64,000 nt of DNA from Arenicellales bacterium (GTDB taxonomy: Bacteria; Pseudomonadota; Gammaproteobacteria; Arenicellales; JAHEKD01), in NCBI GenBank assembly GCA_028284225.1, contig JANQSD010000002.1, forward strand, positions 1 to 64,000. Reading direction: 5' to 3'. The notes below the pieces were generated by a model. It did no database searches. It was not told where the DNA came from and saw only the letters and a list, made by a program, of their open reading frames with translations. The translations under genes were made by a program, and so were the position numbers. Numbering within the stretch: the first letter of the stretch is position 1; the number at the start of each line of letters is the position of its first letter. This document shows positions 7,745 to 17,871 of this stretch, piece after piece.

Positions 7745-9133
7745 ATGAAACAACCATTTCGAATCGTTGCACTATTCAGCCTGCTTTTCCTTGGGGCATG
7801 CAGTCAGTCCCAAACCTTTGCACCCAAAGCGAAACATAGCGAACTTGTCCTTCAGGGCCAGTCGTTTAAGACCATTACTGCTCCAAATTACATCGGCATT
7901 TTTGACAATGCTGAGCTTGAAGACTATTTAAGACAGGTATTGGAAAGTAATCACGATCTAAAATCACTTGCAGCAACAATTCAGGCTTATGAATTAAGAG
8001 AAAAAATTATTAGTGCTCAGTCACTGCCCGAGGCCAATATAGGACTAACCAAGCAAGAGGATGATAAAGACACAGAAAGCATAAACATACAAAACCCGGC
8101 CAATATTTCTCTCAACGTCAGGTGGGCGACAGATATATGGGGAAAACTCGCAGATGAAAGCAAGGCGGCTCGTCTTGAAACTCAGCAACGTGATCTGGAA
8201 TACCTGTATGCACGTAGGGCGCTACTGGCACAGGCGGTTCAGACCTGGCTTTCATTATGGAACTATCAAGGCCAACTAAACCTGCTAGAGCAACGAATAA
8301 CAATTGCACAAAACAGCACTGAAACGATAGAGAATTATTATCAAAATGGGCAAGCAAGTTATTCACAACTGACTCAAAGACGCATGGCAGCTGATCTTTT
8401 ACAACAAGAACTGGCGCAAATCGAAGCACTAGTGCTGATTCAGTTACATAAATTAAACATCCTGCGCGGCAAGTCACCAAACAGCTCCTTGGAATTATCA
8501 CAATCCACTATTCAGCCTGTCGTTGCCAAACTTCCGACCCAAATTTCAGCACTTACTTTACTGGAGCGTCCCGACATCCAGGCAGCATTTAAGCAAATTG
8601 AAGTTCTGGACGCGCAAACCACAGCTGCCAGTAAAGCACTTTTGCCGCAGTTAACGATTAGTGCACATCTGGCTAAGTCGGGAGCATCATTATCCCAAGC
8701 ATTTACCGGCGATCTTTTGTGGCAATTAGTCGGTGGGCTGACACAACCGTTATTTAACGGGGGGCAATTAAGAAATGAAGCCAGACGAATTTCCAAACAA
8801 TCAGAGATTGCTTTTTACAAACATGAACAAATCATTCTGAATGCGCTGGAGGAAGTTGAAAATGGACTGACAAATGAATTTGCAACACTAGAGCAAATGA
8901 AGTTAACTCAAGCCCGCCTGCAAGAAATAGAAAACCAACTTGTCTCAGAACAACAAATGTATCAGGCAGGCGCGATTGGAGTATTACCGTATTTTGATGT
9001 GCAAGAACAATTATTAGCTGTGCGTAAGGAATGGATTGAAGTACAAACCAACTACCTCAGCAATCGTATCTCGCTGGCCCTGACGCTCGGCCGATCATAC
9101 AGCGGTCAATCTTTAGCAGAAAATGGAGATTAG
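7745..9133 (+). CDS. Outer-membrane efflux lipoprotein (NodT/TolC family)
   Basis: A 462-residue protein with a lipoprotein signal (LFLGAC, acylated Cys19) and two outer-membrane-efflux-protein repeats rich in helical coiled coil. Typical marks are DIWGKLADES near 135 and LWQLVGGLTQPLFNGGQLR near 326-344, the strand and turn entering the second repeat. It forms the trimeric outer-membrane channel of a tripartite pump. The adaptor gene overlaps or nearly overlaps its end and the RND pump gene follows. A second paralogous channel is at 23384-24808. Assignment to the NodT subgroup is confident; the exported substrate is not. Confidence 0.93.
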   Translation: MKQPFRIVALFSLLFLGACSQSQTFAPKAKHSELVLQGQSFKTITAPNYIGIFDNAELEDYLRQVLESNHDLKSLAATIQAYELREKIISAQSLPEANIGLTKQEDDKDTESINIQNPANISLNVRWATDIWGKLADESKAARLETQQRDLEYLYARRALLAQAVQTWLSLWNYQGQLNLLEQRITIAQNSTETIENYYQNGQASYSQLTQRRMAADLLQQELAQIEALVLIQLHKLNILRGKSPNSSLELSQSTIQPVVAKLPTQISALTLLERPDIQAAFKQIEVLDAQTTAASKALLPQLTISAHLAKSGASLSQAFTGDLLWQLVGGLTQPLFNGGQLRNEARRISKQSEIAFYKHEQIILNALEEVENGLTNEFATLEQMKLTQARLQEIENQLVSEQQMYQAGAIGVLPYFDVQEQLLAVRKEWIEVQTNYLSNRISLALTLGRSYSGQSLAENGD

Positions 9134-9134
9134 C

Positions 9135-10262
9135 ATGTCGCGAAAGTTCTGGATAATTTGTTCAGTTGGCTTGTTGATACTGGTGTTTACTATGCTTGGA
9201 TTCATGGAAGACACAATAGATATTACTGAAAAACAACAAAACGATTACCGTCCCAAAATATCGGTTGTACCGGTACAGATTAAAACACATGCGGGAACCA
9301 TACGTACTCTGGCAGAAGTAAAACCCCGCTGGTCAGCAACATTAAAGGCACATGTTGATGGTGAAGTGATTGAAGTCTCTGGCCAAGCCATGGCAGGCGA
9401 ACAAATAGAACAAAATGATGTACTTGTACGCATTGAGGACAGTGCTTACAAAGCGAGTCTGGCCGAAGCTAAACGCAGCCTCGCCGAAGCTAATCTAGTT
9501 CTGCTACAAGAACAGAGTAAAGCCGAACAAGCACTCAGAGACTGGGAACGATCAGGTTTAAAAACAAAACCTTCGGTGATTGCATTGAACAAACCACAAC
9601 TGGATATTGCTGAAAAAACAGTTGCATCGGCCAAAGCAAATATCATCGCTGCTGAAAAGCGCAGCATCTATACCACAGTATCGGCGCCTTTTTCAGGCAT
9701 AGTAACTGAGCGCTTTGTCAGTGTCGGTCAAACGGTCAATATCGGGGATCAATTATTGAGCGTATTAAACCAGAGCAAATTAGACATCACCGTTTCACTA
9801 AACTCAGGCCAATGGAACAACCTCGCAGAAAATTGGCCACAACTAAAAGCCGATGTTAAAAACACCGAGCAACAAATTGTTGCTGTAGCAAAAATCAAAC
9901 GTGGCGGTGGTTTTCTTGACCCACAGTCACGACAACATAAATTGTTTCTGGAGATCGAAAATAACGAATCAAACAGAGCACTGGCAGGTGAATTCGTCAA
10001 TATTGAACTTCCAGGCAAGTCAGTCGCAAACACCATACTCATTCCCGCCGGTGCTTTCACTCGGGAAGGTACTGTCTGGTTTGTCGATGATGAAAACCGA
10101 CTTCGCTATTTCGACAGCAAGGTTATTTTTTATCAAGATGACGACCTTATTGTTACGGTACCTGATGATTTTCAGCTAGGCGAGATTCGTGTCGTTTTAT
10201 CACCACTGGCCTCATTTGTTACAGGTAAAGAGATTGCACCCCTGATCACAGAGCCTGATTAA
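9135..10262 (+). CDS. RND efflux periplasmic adaptor (membrane fusion protein)
   Basis: About 375 residues: an N-terminal membrane anchor (IICSVGLLILVFTMLGF), a first lipoyl half (AHVDGEVIEVSGQAMAG), an alpha-helical hairpin rich in Ala and Glu, a second lipoyl half (APFSGIVTERFVSVGQTVNIGD) and a beta-barrel. This is the HlyD/AcrA-type adaptor joining pump and channel. An in-frame ATG at 9123 overlaps the channel gene, but GGAG at 9125-9128 lies 6 bases before the ATG at 9135, so that start was chosen. The RND gene starts 1 base after its stop. Confidence 0.9.
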   Translation: MSRKFWIICSVGLLILVFTMLGFMEDTIDITEKQQNDYRPKISVVPVQIKTHAGTIRTLAEVKPRWSATLKAHVDGEVIEVSGQAMAGEQIEQNDVLVRIEDSAYKASLAEAKRSLAEANLVLLQEQSKAEQALRDWERSGLKTKPSVIALNKPQLDIAEKTVASAKANIIAAEKRSIYTTVSAPFSGIVTERFVSVGQTVNIGDQLLSVLNQSKLDITVSLNSGQWNNLAENWPQLKADVKNTEQQIVAVAKIKRGGGFLDPQSRQHKLFLEIENNESNRALAGEFVNIELPGKSVANTILIPAGAFTREGTVWFVDDENRLRYFDSKVIFYQDDDLIVTVPDDFQLGEIRVVLSPLASFVTGKEIAPLITEPD

Positions 10263-10263
10263 T

Positions 10264-13200
10264 ATGCAGACCTTAACGAACTGGTTTATCCGTAACCCTG
10301 TTGCAGCTAATTTGATTATGCTGCTCATCCTGGTGTCGGGATATTTGAGCGTGAACAATATGCGAATCGAGGGATTCCCGAAACAACCTGCTGACACCAT
10401 AGTCATCGATACTGCTTTCATAGGTGCTTATACTGAGCAGATTGACGAGCAAATTACTCAGAAAATAGAAAATGCCCTGGAGGGTCTTAATGGTGTAAAG
10501 GCAATCAAATCGTTTTCCTTTAGTGATGGCTCGCAAGTCAGAGTAGAAAAAAACACAGGCTACGACTTGCAACGGCTACTCGATGATGTGCGCTTGCGCA
10601 TTGACGGCATTTCGACACTGCCGCGCGATGCAGAACGGCCCACCATTTCACGCAATGACTTTGAATACCCCGCCATGTACATCATGCTGGACGGCCAGAC
10701 CGACGAGCGCACATTGCAACAGCTTGCCAAAGTAGTTAAGGATAGGTTACTGGAGCAACCCGAAATATCCAAACTTAAATTGCTGGGTATAAAAAACCCG
10801 GAAATACGCATTGGCACAGACCCCGATATTTTAGAAAAATTCGGTCTGACGATTGATGACGTGACTCAGGCAATCAGGCAGTCATCCTTATTATCTATTT
10901 CAGGTTTACTTAAAACCAAAGGTGCTCATATTTCCTTGCGAGCTGACAGTCAAGCTTATTATAAAACCGATTTTGCCAATATCCCTGTCATTGAAAACAG
11001 TGATGGAACACGCATTTTGCTAGGGGATATAGCGACTATTGAAGATCAATACGAAGATAACGATGTGATCGTCCGTTTTAATGGCCAAACAGCCATCGGC
11101 ATGGAATTACTGATTGGGCGTAAGGAAAATTTGTTAGTTATTGCAGATGTCGTGAAAAAAGTCATTGATGAGATCAATCCACAACTGCCGCCGGAAGTCT
11201 CTGTATCAACTTTTGGCGATTCCAGTACCTATATTTCTGAGCGGTTAAGCCTGCTTAAGAAAAATGCTGTACAAGGTTTATTGTTGGTTATTCTGTTACT
11301 CGCGCTATTTCTAAATACCAAACTTGCGCTTTGGGTAGGTATGGGCATCCCTATTTCAATCGCAGGCGCTCTAGCGATCATGGGAACAAAGTGGATTGAT
11401 TATTCGCTTAATGACATCACAACATTTGGATTCATTATCGCTTTGGGAATTCTGGTTGATGATGCTGTCGTAGTTGGCGAAAGTGTTTTTAGCCAACGTA
11501 AAAAGCATCATGATCCACTAATCGGAACAGAGCGCGGTGTCCATAAAGTCGCAACTGCCACAATATTCGGTATATTGACAACCGTTGCTGCGTTTTTACC
11601 CATGATGCTAATCAAGGAAGGCTTCGGCAGAGTTCTGGTCCCGTTTTCCGGTGTGGTTATTCTGACGCTGCTATTCTCACTGTTTGAAAGCAAATTCATT
11701 CTCCCTGCACATCTTGCCTATGTTGATATTGACAAAAAACCTTCACGATTTAGCCCGGGACGTATTTGGAAAATATGCCAGACTTTTGCACAAAATACGC
11801 TGCACCGCTTTCGAGATACTATTTATGCACCTGCTCTTGAGTGGGCCATAAATCAACGCTATGCAGTTCTGATCACGTTTATTTCAGTGGCTATGTTGGG
11901 TATGGGCCTAATCGCAAACGGCAAAATTAAATCTGTTTTCCTGCCGGATGTGCCGGGGCAGATGATCACCATAACCATGGAAATGGACCCGCGCGCGCCT
12001 TATCAAATGACGATTGATAACATGGCTAAAATTGAACAGGTAGGCAACCAAATTAACGCATACTACGTTAATCAAGGCATTACCGACTCACCACCTATCA
12101 GCCATGTGCTAAAGGTTATAACGGGTGCCTATCAAGGTGAAATTTACGCAGAGTTATTACCTTCTGCTGATCGGCCAAATACTGACACCACAGAAGTTTT
12201 ATATTGGTGGCGGGAAACTGTAGGCAAACTGGAAGGCACCATTAACTTGAATTTTTCCGCCTCGGATACCGGCACTGGCGGCGGAATTGAGGTGTATTTA
12301 TTTGGCTCGGATGATGTAACACTTAAACAAGCCAGTGGTGAACTAATCTCCCAACTCGGCAAAATTCAGGGAGTTCATAACTTAAGAGACAGTCTTAAGG
12401 GTGGTCAACCGGAAATTCGCCTTGAGTTAAAACCGGAAGCTCACCACCTCGGATTCACCGCACAAGACCTGGCCTACGAGATCAGTAGCCGCTTTAGTGG
12501 TAACGAAATTCAACGCATCCAACGTCAGGGACACGAGGTAAAAGTCTTCGTTAATAACGACAAGCAAAACAGTCGCACACTGGATGATCTAGTCCAGACT
12601 CGTATACGAAGTCGCAATGGCGAATGGTTTCCGTTACTTGCCATTGCCGACTTACAATCAAGTTATGCCAACACTTACATCGAACGGCGCAATGGCAAAC
12701 GTGTAAACACTGTGCAGGCACAGGTTGATGAAACCATTGTTTCTAAGGATGAGATCGGACAAAATCTTTATGAAAAATTAATCCCGGAATTAATTAAAAA
12801 ATACCCCTCTATAGAAATCAAACCAGGCGGTGATCTAGAGCAGGTCAAGCTATTAAAAGGCAATCTTAGCCGTGCCCTGATTATTATCAGCATTCTAATT
12901 TATGTGTTGATGGCGATTCCATTAAAGTCTTATACCCAGCCTTTTATCATAATGTCTGTAGTACCTTTCGGCTTTATTGGCGCCGCAGCAGGTCATTACA
13001 TTATGGATGTACCGTTAAGCTTGTTGTCTTTTTTCGGCATGCTAGCGCTAACAGGTATTGTCGTAAATGATTCACTTGTGTTGATGACTCGTTTTAATCA
13101 GGAAAGAAAAGATGGCCATAACCTTACCACCGCATTAAAAAATACCGGCATGGGGCGATTTCAGGCTATTTTCCTGACAACTGTGACCACCGTGGCCGGA

Positions 13201-13362
13201 TTGCTACCGTTAATCTCTGAAACCTCAGAACAGGCCCAATACCTTATACCGGCTGCTATTTCCCTCGCATACGGGGAAATTTTTGCCACGCTTATCACGC
13301 TCATCCTCATCCCGGTGCTGATTGCCATTGCAGCTGATATTAAAAATTTAATAACAAAGTAG
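10264..13362 (+). CDS. RND-family efflux pump permease
   Basis: A 1032-residue inner-membrane pump of the HAE/AcrB superfamily. It has the usual twofold layout: TM1 near the N-terminus (NPVAANLIMLLILVSGYLSV), a large periplasmic domain, TM2-6, a second TM and periplasmic domain, and TM8-12. The proton-relay Asp pair is in GILVDDAVVVGES. Late motifs ALTGIVVNDSLVLMTRFN and FLTTVTTVAGLLPL are conserved. With the preceding adaptor and channel it makes a complete drug/proton antiporter. It is about the same length as the pump at 25995-29123 and resembles it along the chain. Substrates are unknown. Confidence 0.95.
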   Translation: MQTLTNWFIRNPVAANLIMLLILVSGYLSVNNMRIEGFPKQPADTIVIDTAFIGAYTEQIDEQITQKIENALEGLNGVKAIKSFSFSDGSQVRVEKNTGYDLQRLLDDVRLRIDGISTLPRDAERPTISRNDFEYPAMYIMLDGQTDERTLQQLAKVVKDRLLEQPEISKLKLLGIKNPEIRIGTDPDILEKFGLTIDDVTQAIRQSSLLSISGLLKTKGAHISLRADSQAYYKTDFANIPVIENSDGTRILLGDIATIEDQYEDNDVIVRFNGQTAIGMELLIGRKENLLVIADVVKKVIDEINPQLPPEVSVSTFGDSSTYISERLSLLKKNAVQGLLLVILLLALFLNTKLALWVGMGIPISIAGALAIMGTKWIDYSLNDITTFGFIIALGILVDDAVVVGESVFSQRKKHHDPLIGTERGVHKVATATIFGILTTVAAFLPMMLIKEGFGRVLVPFSGVVILTLLFSLFESKFILPAHLAYVDIDKKPSRFSPGRIWKICQTFAQNTLHRFRDTIYAPALEWAINQRYAVLITFISVAMLGMGLIANGKIKSVFLPDVPGQMITITMEMDPRAPYQMTIDNMAKIEQVGNQINAYYVNQGITDSPPISHVLKVITGAYQGEIYAELLPSADRPNTDTTEVLYWWRETVGKLEGTINLNFSASDTGTGGGIEVYLFGSDDVTLKQASGELISQLGKIQGVHNLRDSLKGGQPEIRLELKPEAHHLGFTAQDLAYEISSRFSGNEIQRIQRQGHEVKVFVNNDKQNSRTLDDLVQTRIRSRNGEWFPLLAIADLQSSYANTYIERRNGKRVNTVQAQVDETIVSKDEIGQNLYEKLIPELIKKYPSIEIKPGGDLEQVKLLKGNLSRALIIISILIYVLMAIPLKSYTQPFIIMSVVPFGFIGAAAGHYIMDVPLSLLSFFGMLALTGIVVNDSLVLMTRFNQERKDGHNLTTALKNTGMGRFQAIFLTTVTTVAGLLPLISETSEQAQYLIPAAISLAYGEIFATLITLILIPVLIAIAADIKNLITK

Positions 13363-13481
13363 CCGGTGAATTTAAAGACAATCTCTTCGCCACTATTTTA
13401 TATAAAACAAAAGACTCTGAGGGAAAATAACGCACTCAGATCGAAAGCTAATTCTTGAGTCATAAACCCGTTGCCGGACGA

Positions 13482-13509
13482 TTGATGTAAAACACAATTC
13501 TGTTATGCT
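13482..13509 (+). promoter_or_regulatory. Putative sigma70 promoter of the MFS gene
   Basis: TTGATG (13482-13487) and TATGCT (13504-13509) are 16 bases apart, shortly before the ATG at 13537. The match is fair, not strong. Confidence 0.4.
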
Positions 13510-13536
13510 CAATTACCTTTTATCAAGTTAGCAGAT

Positions 13537-14817
13537 ATGTCGGCTAGTCCATCAACACCTACCTTTCGCTCAGCGCTGGCGGCTTCACTATCGCTGTTGA
13601 TTGGTTTTGGCATTTTAATGCTGGGTGACGGCCTACAAGGCACATTGTTGGCTGTACGGGCAGATCAGGAGGGTTTTTCTGCCAGTACGACCGGTTTGAT
13701 TATGTCGTCGTTTTACTTTGGATTTTTAGGCGGCTCGTTAATGACACCGAAGATTGTAGTGCGTGTCGGTCATATTCGAGTGTTTGCTGCACTGGCAGCG
13801 CTGGCTTCAGCCGCTATACTCATTCATGCAGTGTTTGTCGATATCTATGCCTGGATCGGCTTACGCCTGATCAGCGGCTTTTGTTTTGCCGGCTTATATG
13901 TTGTCGCCGAGAGCTGGTTAAATGACAAGGCCACAAACGAAATTCGCGGTAAAGTATTATCACTTTATATGATTGTTACTTTTTCTGGCGTTGGTCTGGG
14001 ACAGTTGTTGCTTAATCTAGCCGATCCTATGGGTTACCCGTTATTTATTTTAACTTCCGTATTGATTTCAGTTGCAGTCGTCCCGCTGCTTTTATCTGCT
14101 TCACCCTCGCCAAAATTCGAGACTTCCAGCAGCATGAAGTTATCTGAAATGTTGCGCTTATCACCACTAGGTTCGTTAGGAATGTTTGTTAATGGGCTGG
14201 TAATGGCCGGTTTTTTTGCCCTTGGACCCGTTTACGCCAGCCGCATTGGTCTTGATCTGGAACAAATATCTTACTTTATGACGGCTGCAGTATTCGGGAC
14301 TGTGCTATTACAGTTACCTATCGGTATTATTTCTGACCGATTTAACCGCAGATGGGTCATTATCACTATCGCCGCTCTGGCGGCCATCATATCTGCCGTC
14401 TGCACGGTTTATAAGCCGGCTAATTTTTCAATCCTCTTGCTGCTGGCAGGTCTATTTGGCGGATTGGCCATACCGCTGTATTCGTTGTGCGTCGCCTATA
14501 TTAATGACTGTCTTGATCCAAATCAGATGGTGGCAGCTAGCGGCAGTCTAGTGCTGATTAGCGGTATCGGGGCTATATCGGGTCCGGCTTTAATTGCTGC
14601 AACAATGGATAGATTCGGTAATAATTATTTTTTTGGTTGCATGAGTAGTGTCCTGGCCTTTTTAGTTTTGGTTGCATTACTTAGACTGAGTATACGAAGA
14701 CCAATAAAACCACATAAACGATCTTCCGCCATACCCACCGGCTATCATCCCTCCAGCACTGTGATTGAAAATATGCAGGAATATGCCAAAGATGAAAGTG
14801 AATCACCGTCGAAGTAA
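13537..14817 (+). CDS. Major facilitator superfamily transporter (YcaD-like)
   Basis: A 426-residue protein with twelve hydrophobic segments. The N-terminal half (FGILMLGDGLQGTLLAVRA, then SSFYFGFLGGSLMTPKIV) and the motif AESWLNDKATNEIRGKVLSL resemble the YcaD subgroup of MFS carriers, which are putative and without a settled substrate. A loop motif GIISDRFNRRW occurs in the second half. The C-terminus is a hydrophilic tail of about 35 residues. It has its own promoter candidate, and the ctlX-like gene starts 80 bases later with its own strong ribosome-binding site. Transport of an amino-acid-like compound related to ctlX is possible but only positional. Confidence 0.85.
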   Translation: MSASPSTPTFRSALAASLSLLIGFGILMLGDGLQGTLLAVRADQEGFSASTTGLIMSSFYFGFLGGSLMTPKIVVRVGHIRVFAALAALASAAILIHAVFVDIYAWIGLRLISGFCFAGLYVVAESWLNDKATNEIRGKVLSLYMIVTFSGVGLGQLLLNLADPMGYPLFILTSVLISVAVVPLLLSASPSPKFETSSSMKLSEMLRLSPLGSLGMFVNGLVMAGFFALGPVYASRIGLDLEQISYFMTAAVFGTVLLQLPIGIISDRFNRRWVIITIAALAAIISAVCTVYKPANFSILLLLAGLFGGLAIPLYSLCVAYINDCLDPNQMVAASGSLVLISGIGAISGPALIAATMDRFGNNYFFGCMSSVLAFLVLVALLRLSIRRPIKPHKRSSAIPTGYHPSSTVIENMQEYAKDESESPSK

Positions 14818-14897
14818 GAAAGCCCTCAATTGGCCTCAATAGCCGCGGCGATTTCGTATATTGCCTTATGCTAAATTTAATTTCAAAGGAGTAATTC

Positions 14898-15818
14898 ATG
14901 TCAGTGTCTCAGGCGCCTGGCGCAGTAGTTATGGTCCGCCCCTGGCGATTTCACCCCAATCCGGAAACAGCCGGCGATAACGCTTTTCAGCGCAGCACGG
15001 CACAACCACAAACCGATGTCGCCGCTCAAGCACGCCAGGAGTTTGATCAGATGGTAGAGACCTTACGAACACAGGGTATAAAGGTACATGTATTCGACGA
15101 CTTTGGTGAGCACGAAACACCTGACAGTGTATTCCCCAATAACTGGTTTTCTACGCATACAGGTGGCCACGTAGCTCTTTATCCGATGTATTCACCCAGC
15201 CGCCGCCGGGAAAGAAGAACCGACATTATCAATATGCTCAAATCAAAATACCGGGTGCAGGATATAATTGATTATTCAGGACTGGAATGGGACGGATTGT
15301 TTCTGGAAGGCACCGGTGCCATGGTTTTCGACCACCAGGAGCGGGTTGCCTACACAGCTAACTCTAATCGCGCTAATCCTATTGTTCTGGAGCGGTTTTG
15401 TTCCCATTTTAATTACGAGCCAATGGCATTTGATGCCTTCGATGCTAATGGTAAGGCCGTTTATCACACTAACGTCATGATGTGCATTGCTGCTAAGTTT
15501 GTATTAATCGCGAGCCACATGATTACCGACTCTGCGCGGCGCAATGAGGTGATTAACCGGCTAAAAAGCACTGGTCGTGAAGTCATTGACCTTAATGCCC
15601 AACAGATAGCCAGTTTTGCCGGCAATGCACTGGAACTGGCGGGCAACCAAGCAACTATTCTGGCCCTGTCACAGTGTGCCTATGATGCATTAACCAAGGA
15701 TCAGATAAAACTTATTGAGCGGTCAGTAAAGATCGTACCGTTAAAAGTACCTACCATTGAACTAGCGGGCGGTTCAGTACGCTGCATGTTGGCAGGTATA
15801 CATTTGACCCAGCGTTAG
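14898..15818 (+). CDS. ctlX: Citrulline utilization hydrolase CtlX-type amidinotransferase-fold protein
   Basis: A 306-residue member of the arginine deiminase/DDAH fold. It carries FPNNWFSTH after Asp76, FLEGTG with Glu137, YHTNVMM with His190 and GGSVRCMLAG with Cys296, the expected nucleophile. CtlX proteins are described in citrulline use, turning citrulline into ornithine; relatives act on other ureido or guanidino compounds, so the substrate here is not certain. AAAGGAG lies 6 bases before the ATG. Neighbours are MFS and EamA carriers, which would fit import or export of amino acids. A more distant relative is at 38442-39278. Confidence 0.85.
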   Translation: MSVSQAPGAVVMVRPWRFHPNPETAGDNAFQRSTAQPQTDVAAQARQEFDQMVETLRTQGIKVHVFDDFGEHETPDSVFPNNWFSTHTGGHVALYPMYSPSRRRERRTDIINMLKSKYRVQDIIDYSGLEWDGLFLEGTGAMVFDHQERVAYTANSNRANPIVLERFCSHFNYEPMAFDAFDANGKAVYHTNVMMCIAAKFVLIASHMITDSARRNEVINRLKSTGREVIDLNAQQIASFAGNALELAGNQATILALSQCAYDALTKDQIKLIERSVKIVPLKVPTIELAGGSVRCMLAGIHLTQR

Positions 15819-15871
15819 GTTCACTATCAAACCATAACCAATAAACTGCTATAAGCCTGTTTTCAGCACTC

Positions 15872-16771
15872 ATGCCCTTTCGATTAATAAATTGGCGAAC
15901 TCCGTTTTTAGGCATCGTTGCGATAGTTATGACAGTTGTTATTTATGCCGCCAATCTGGTGTTCTCGCGATTCAGTGTTCAACATGGATTGAGTCCTTAT
16001 GACTTAACTGCACTGCGTTTTCTGGTTGCAGGGACATTATTACTGCCCTACTTTCTGAAGCTTGGATGGCAAGACTTAGGCGGCTTAGGCTGGCCCAAAG
16101 GCGTGTTGTTGGCCTTATTGGCTGGCTCACCTTATATGTGGTTACTTTTTAAGGGCCTCGAATTTGCACCTGCTGCTCATGGTGCTGTTTTGAATCCAGG
16201 CATTGTTCCATCTGTTGTTTTTGTTGGATTGGTTGTTTTAGGTGTGCAGTCGTTTTCGTTAAAACACTGTGCCGGCCTGGTGCTGATTATTTGCGGTCTG
16301 ATTTTAGTCACCTCGGCATCGTTTGAACTTAAAAGCAATGTTCTGATTGGAGATTTATTGTTATTCGCAACAGGCATCAGCTGGGGATTATTTACCCTGC
16401 TTTGCAAGCTTTGGCAAATAAAACCTCTGCAGGCAACAGCAGTAGTTTGCGTCATATCCATGATTTATTTGCCATTTTATCTGCTGTTTTTTTACCAGGA
16501 TTTTGAGGATGTATCGCTGATTCATCTATCAGCCCAGGCGATTTATCAAGGTATTTTTAATGCCATTATTGCGCTGTTTTTGCTGACCTATGCAATAGAA
16601 AAGTTGGGTGCTCAGCACACTGCGTTATTCAGCCCACTCATTCCTGTGCTGACAACTTTAATGGCCATTCCGGCCTTAGCCGAAATCCCGGATTTATGGC
16701 AATGGATCGGTATTGGATTAGTTGTTATCGGTATGTTGTCAGTCGCAAGGATGAATAGTAGCAATAGTTAA
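15872..16771 (+). CDS. EamA/DMT family transporter
   Basis: A 299-residue membrane protein with ten hydrophobic segments arranged as two EamA repeats. The first repeat contains LVFSRFSVQHGLSPYDLTAL RFLVAG-type sequence and the second ends in LGAQHTALFSPLIPVLTTL. Drug/metabolite transporters of this family usually export amino acids, metabolites or toxic compounds. It lies 53 bases after ctlX on the same strand, so export of a product of that hydrolase is possible. Its end is 2 bases from the end of the convergent patatin gene, with no terminator hairpin between them. Confidence 0.88.
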   Translation: MPFRLINWRTPFLGIVAIVMTVVIYAANLVFSRFSVQHGLSPYDLTALRFLVAGTLLLPYFLKLGWQDLGGLGWPKGVLLALLAGSPYMWLLFKGLEFAPAAHGAVLNPGIVPSVVFVGLVVLGVQSFSLKHCAGLVLIICGLILVTSASFELKSNVLIGDLLLFATGISWGLFTLLCKLWQIKPLQATAVVCVISMIYLPFYLLFFYQDFEDVSLIHLSAQAIYQGIFNAIIALFLLTYAIEKLGAQHTALFSPLIPVLTTLMAIPALAEIPDLWQWIGIGLVVIGMLSVARMNSSNS

Positions 16772-16773
16772 AG

Positions 16774-17823
16774 CTAATCGGGCTGGTCATCGGAATCGAA
16801 CAAATCATCCAAATCAAATGAGGATTTCTTCCCCAGGTGTTTACGGTTACCCTTAAACCATTTTTCAGCAATTTCACGCCCACAATTATATAAATGCTCA
16901 ATAAAATCCCATTCGGTATTGAATTTGCTGGAAGCACTCAGCGGCAATAAATGTTCATCACCGTCTATGACATGAATTAACATGGCTTTATATTTTTCAT
17001 CATCGATTTTATGTTCAGCTAGTAACTTCTGCACAAACCGAATTGAACGTAAGTCCTTAATTAAACTCGAATTAAAATTAATCTCATCCATCCTGTTTAG
17101 AATTTCCCTAGCGGTTTTAGGTGTGCCTGTCCTTGCAAAGGGGTTGATTTTGACAATCACTATGTCACGCGAATCACATTCGTAATAAAACGGATATAAA
17201 ATAGGATTGCCCATAAATCCGCCATCCCAATAGGGTATGTTTTCAATTTCAACGGCCTGGAATAGCAACGGCAAACAGGTTGAGGCCAACACCACATCAA
17301 TATCTACCTCACGATTGCGGAATACTTTGACTTGTCCGGTTTCAACATTAGTGGCTGAGATAAAAATCTTGATTTCAGTACAACAATTGAGCTGATTGAA
17401 ATCAATGTGTGACTGGAGCAATGTTTTCAGCGGATTAATGTTAAGCGGATTGATTTGATAAGGCGATGTGACACGAGTCATTAAGTCGAACCATAAAAAA
17501 GCCGGTGAATCATCCAGACTCCATCGACTATTGAAATGATCAAATAAAGATCGGCTGACAAGTTTATGCAAACTGCTGCTGGAAACAGCTCGCCAAAAGT
17601 CTGCCAGTGCTTGTTTGGCACCTGCTCTGCCGCCTGCTTCATAGCCGCTGATTAATAGCGCTGCATTTACTGCTCCGGCGCTGGTGCCACTGATTGACTC
17701 AATTTCAAGGCTGCGCTGGTCTAGAAAATAATCCAGCACACCCCAGGTAAACGCACCATGTGAGCCACCACCCTGAAGGGCCAGATTAATCGCTTTGGTT
17801 GGTTTATTTTTATCTTTCATCAC
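16774..17823 (-). CDS. Patatin-like phospholipase
   Basis: A 349-residue patatin-fold protein. The oxyanion-hole glycine loop is LQGGGSHGAF (about 16-25), the nucleophile elbow is GTSAG (46-50, Ser48) and the dyad Asp is in YWDGGFMGNP near residue 215. These are the complete Ser-Asp catalytic elements of the family, which hydrolyses acyl esters of phospholipids or related lipids. No signal peptide is seen, so it is probably cytoplasmic. The last 20 residues are acidic. It is divergent from the small gene at 17872 and convergent with the EamA gene. Confidence 0.92.
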   Translation of the reverse strand: MMKDKNKPTKAINLALQGGGSHGAFTWGVLDYFLDQRSLEIESISGTSAGAVNAALLISGYEAGGRAGAKQALADFWRAVSSSSLHKLVSRSLFDHFNSRWSLDDSPAFLWFDLMTRVTSPYQINPLNINPLKTLLQSHIDFNQLNCCTEIKIFISATNVETGQVKVFRNREVDIDVVLASTCLPLLFQAVEIENIPYWDGGFMGNPILYPFYYECDSRDIVIVKINPFARTGTPKTAREILNRMDEINFNSSLIKDLRSIRFVQKLLAEHKIDDEKYKAMLIHVIDGDEHLLPLSASSKFNTEWDFIEHLYNCGREIAEKWFKGNRKHLGKKSSFDLDDLFDSDDQPD

Positions 17824-17871
17824 AAGTCGTATAATACTTTAGTTTAGTTATAAATCTTATTTATTCTGCCC

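Noticed and set aside
8118-8501. Open frame of 127 codons opposite the outer-membrane channel gene
   Set aside because: Antisense shadow of a well-supported NodT-type gene; no domain.
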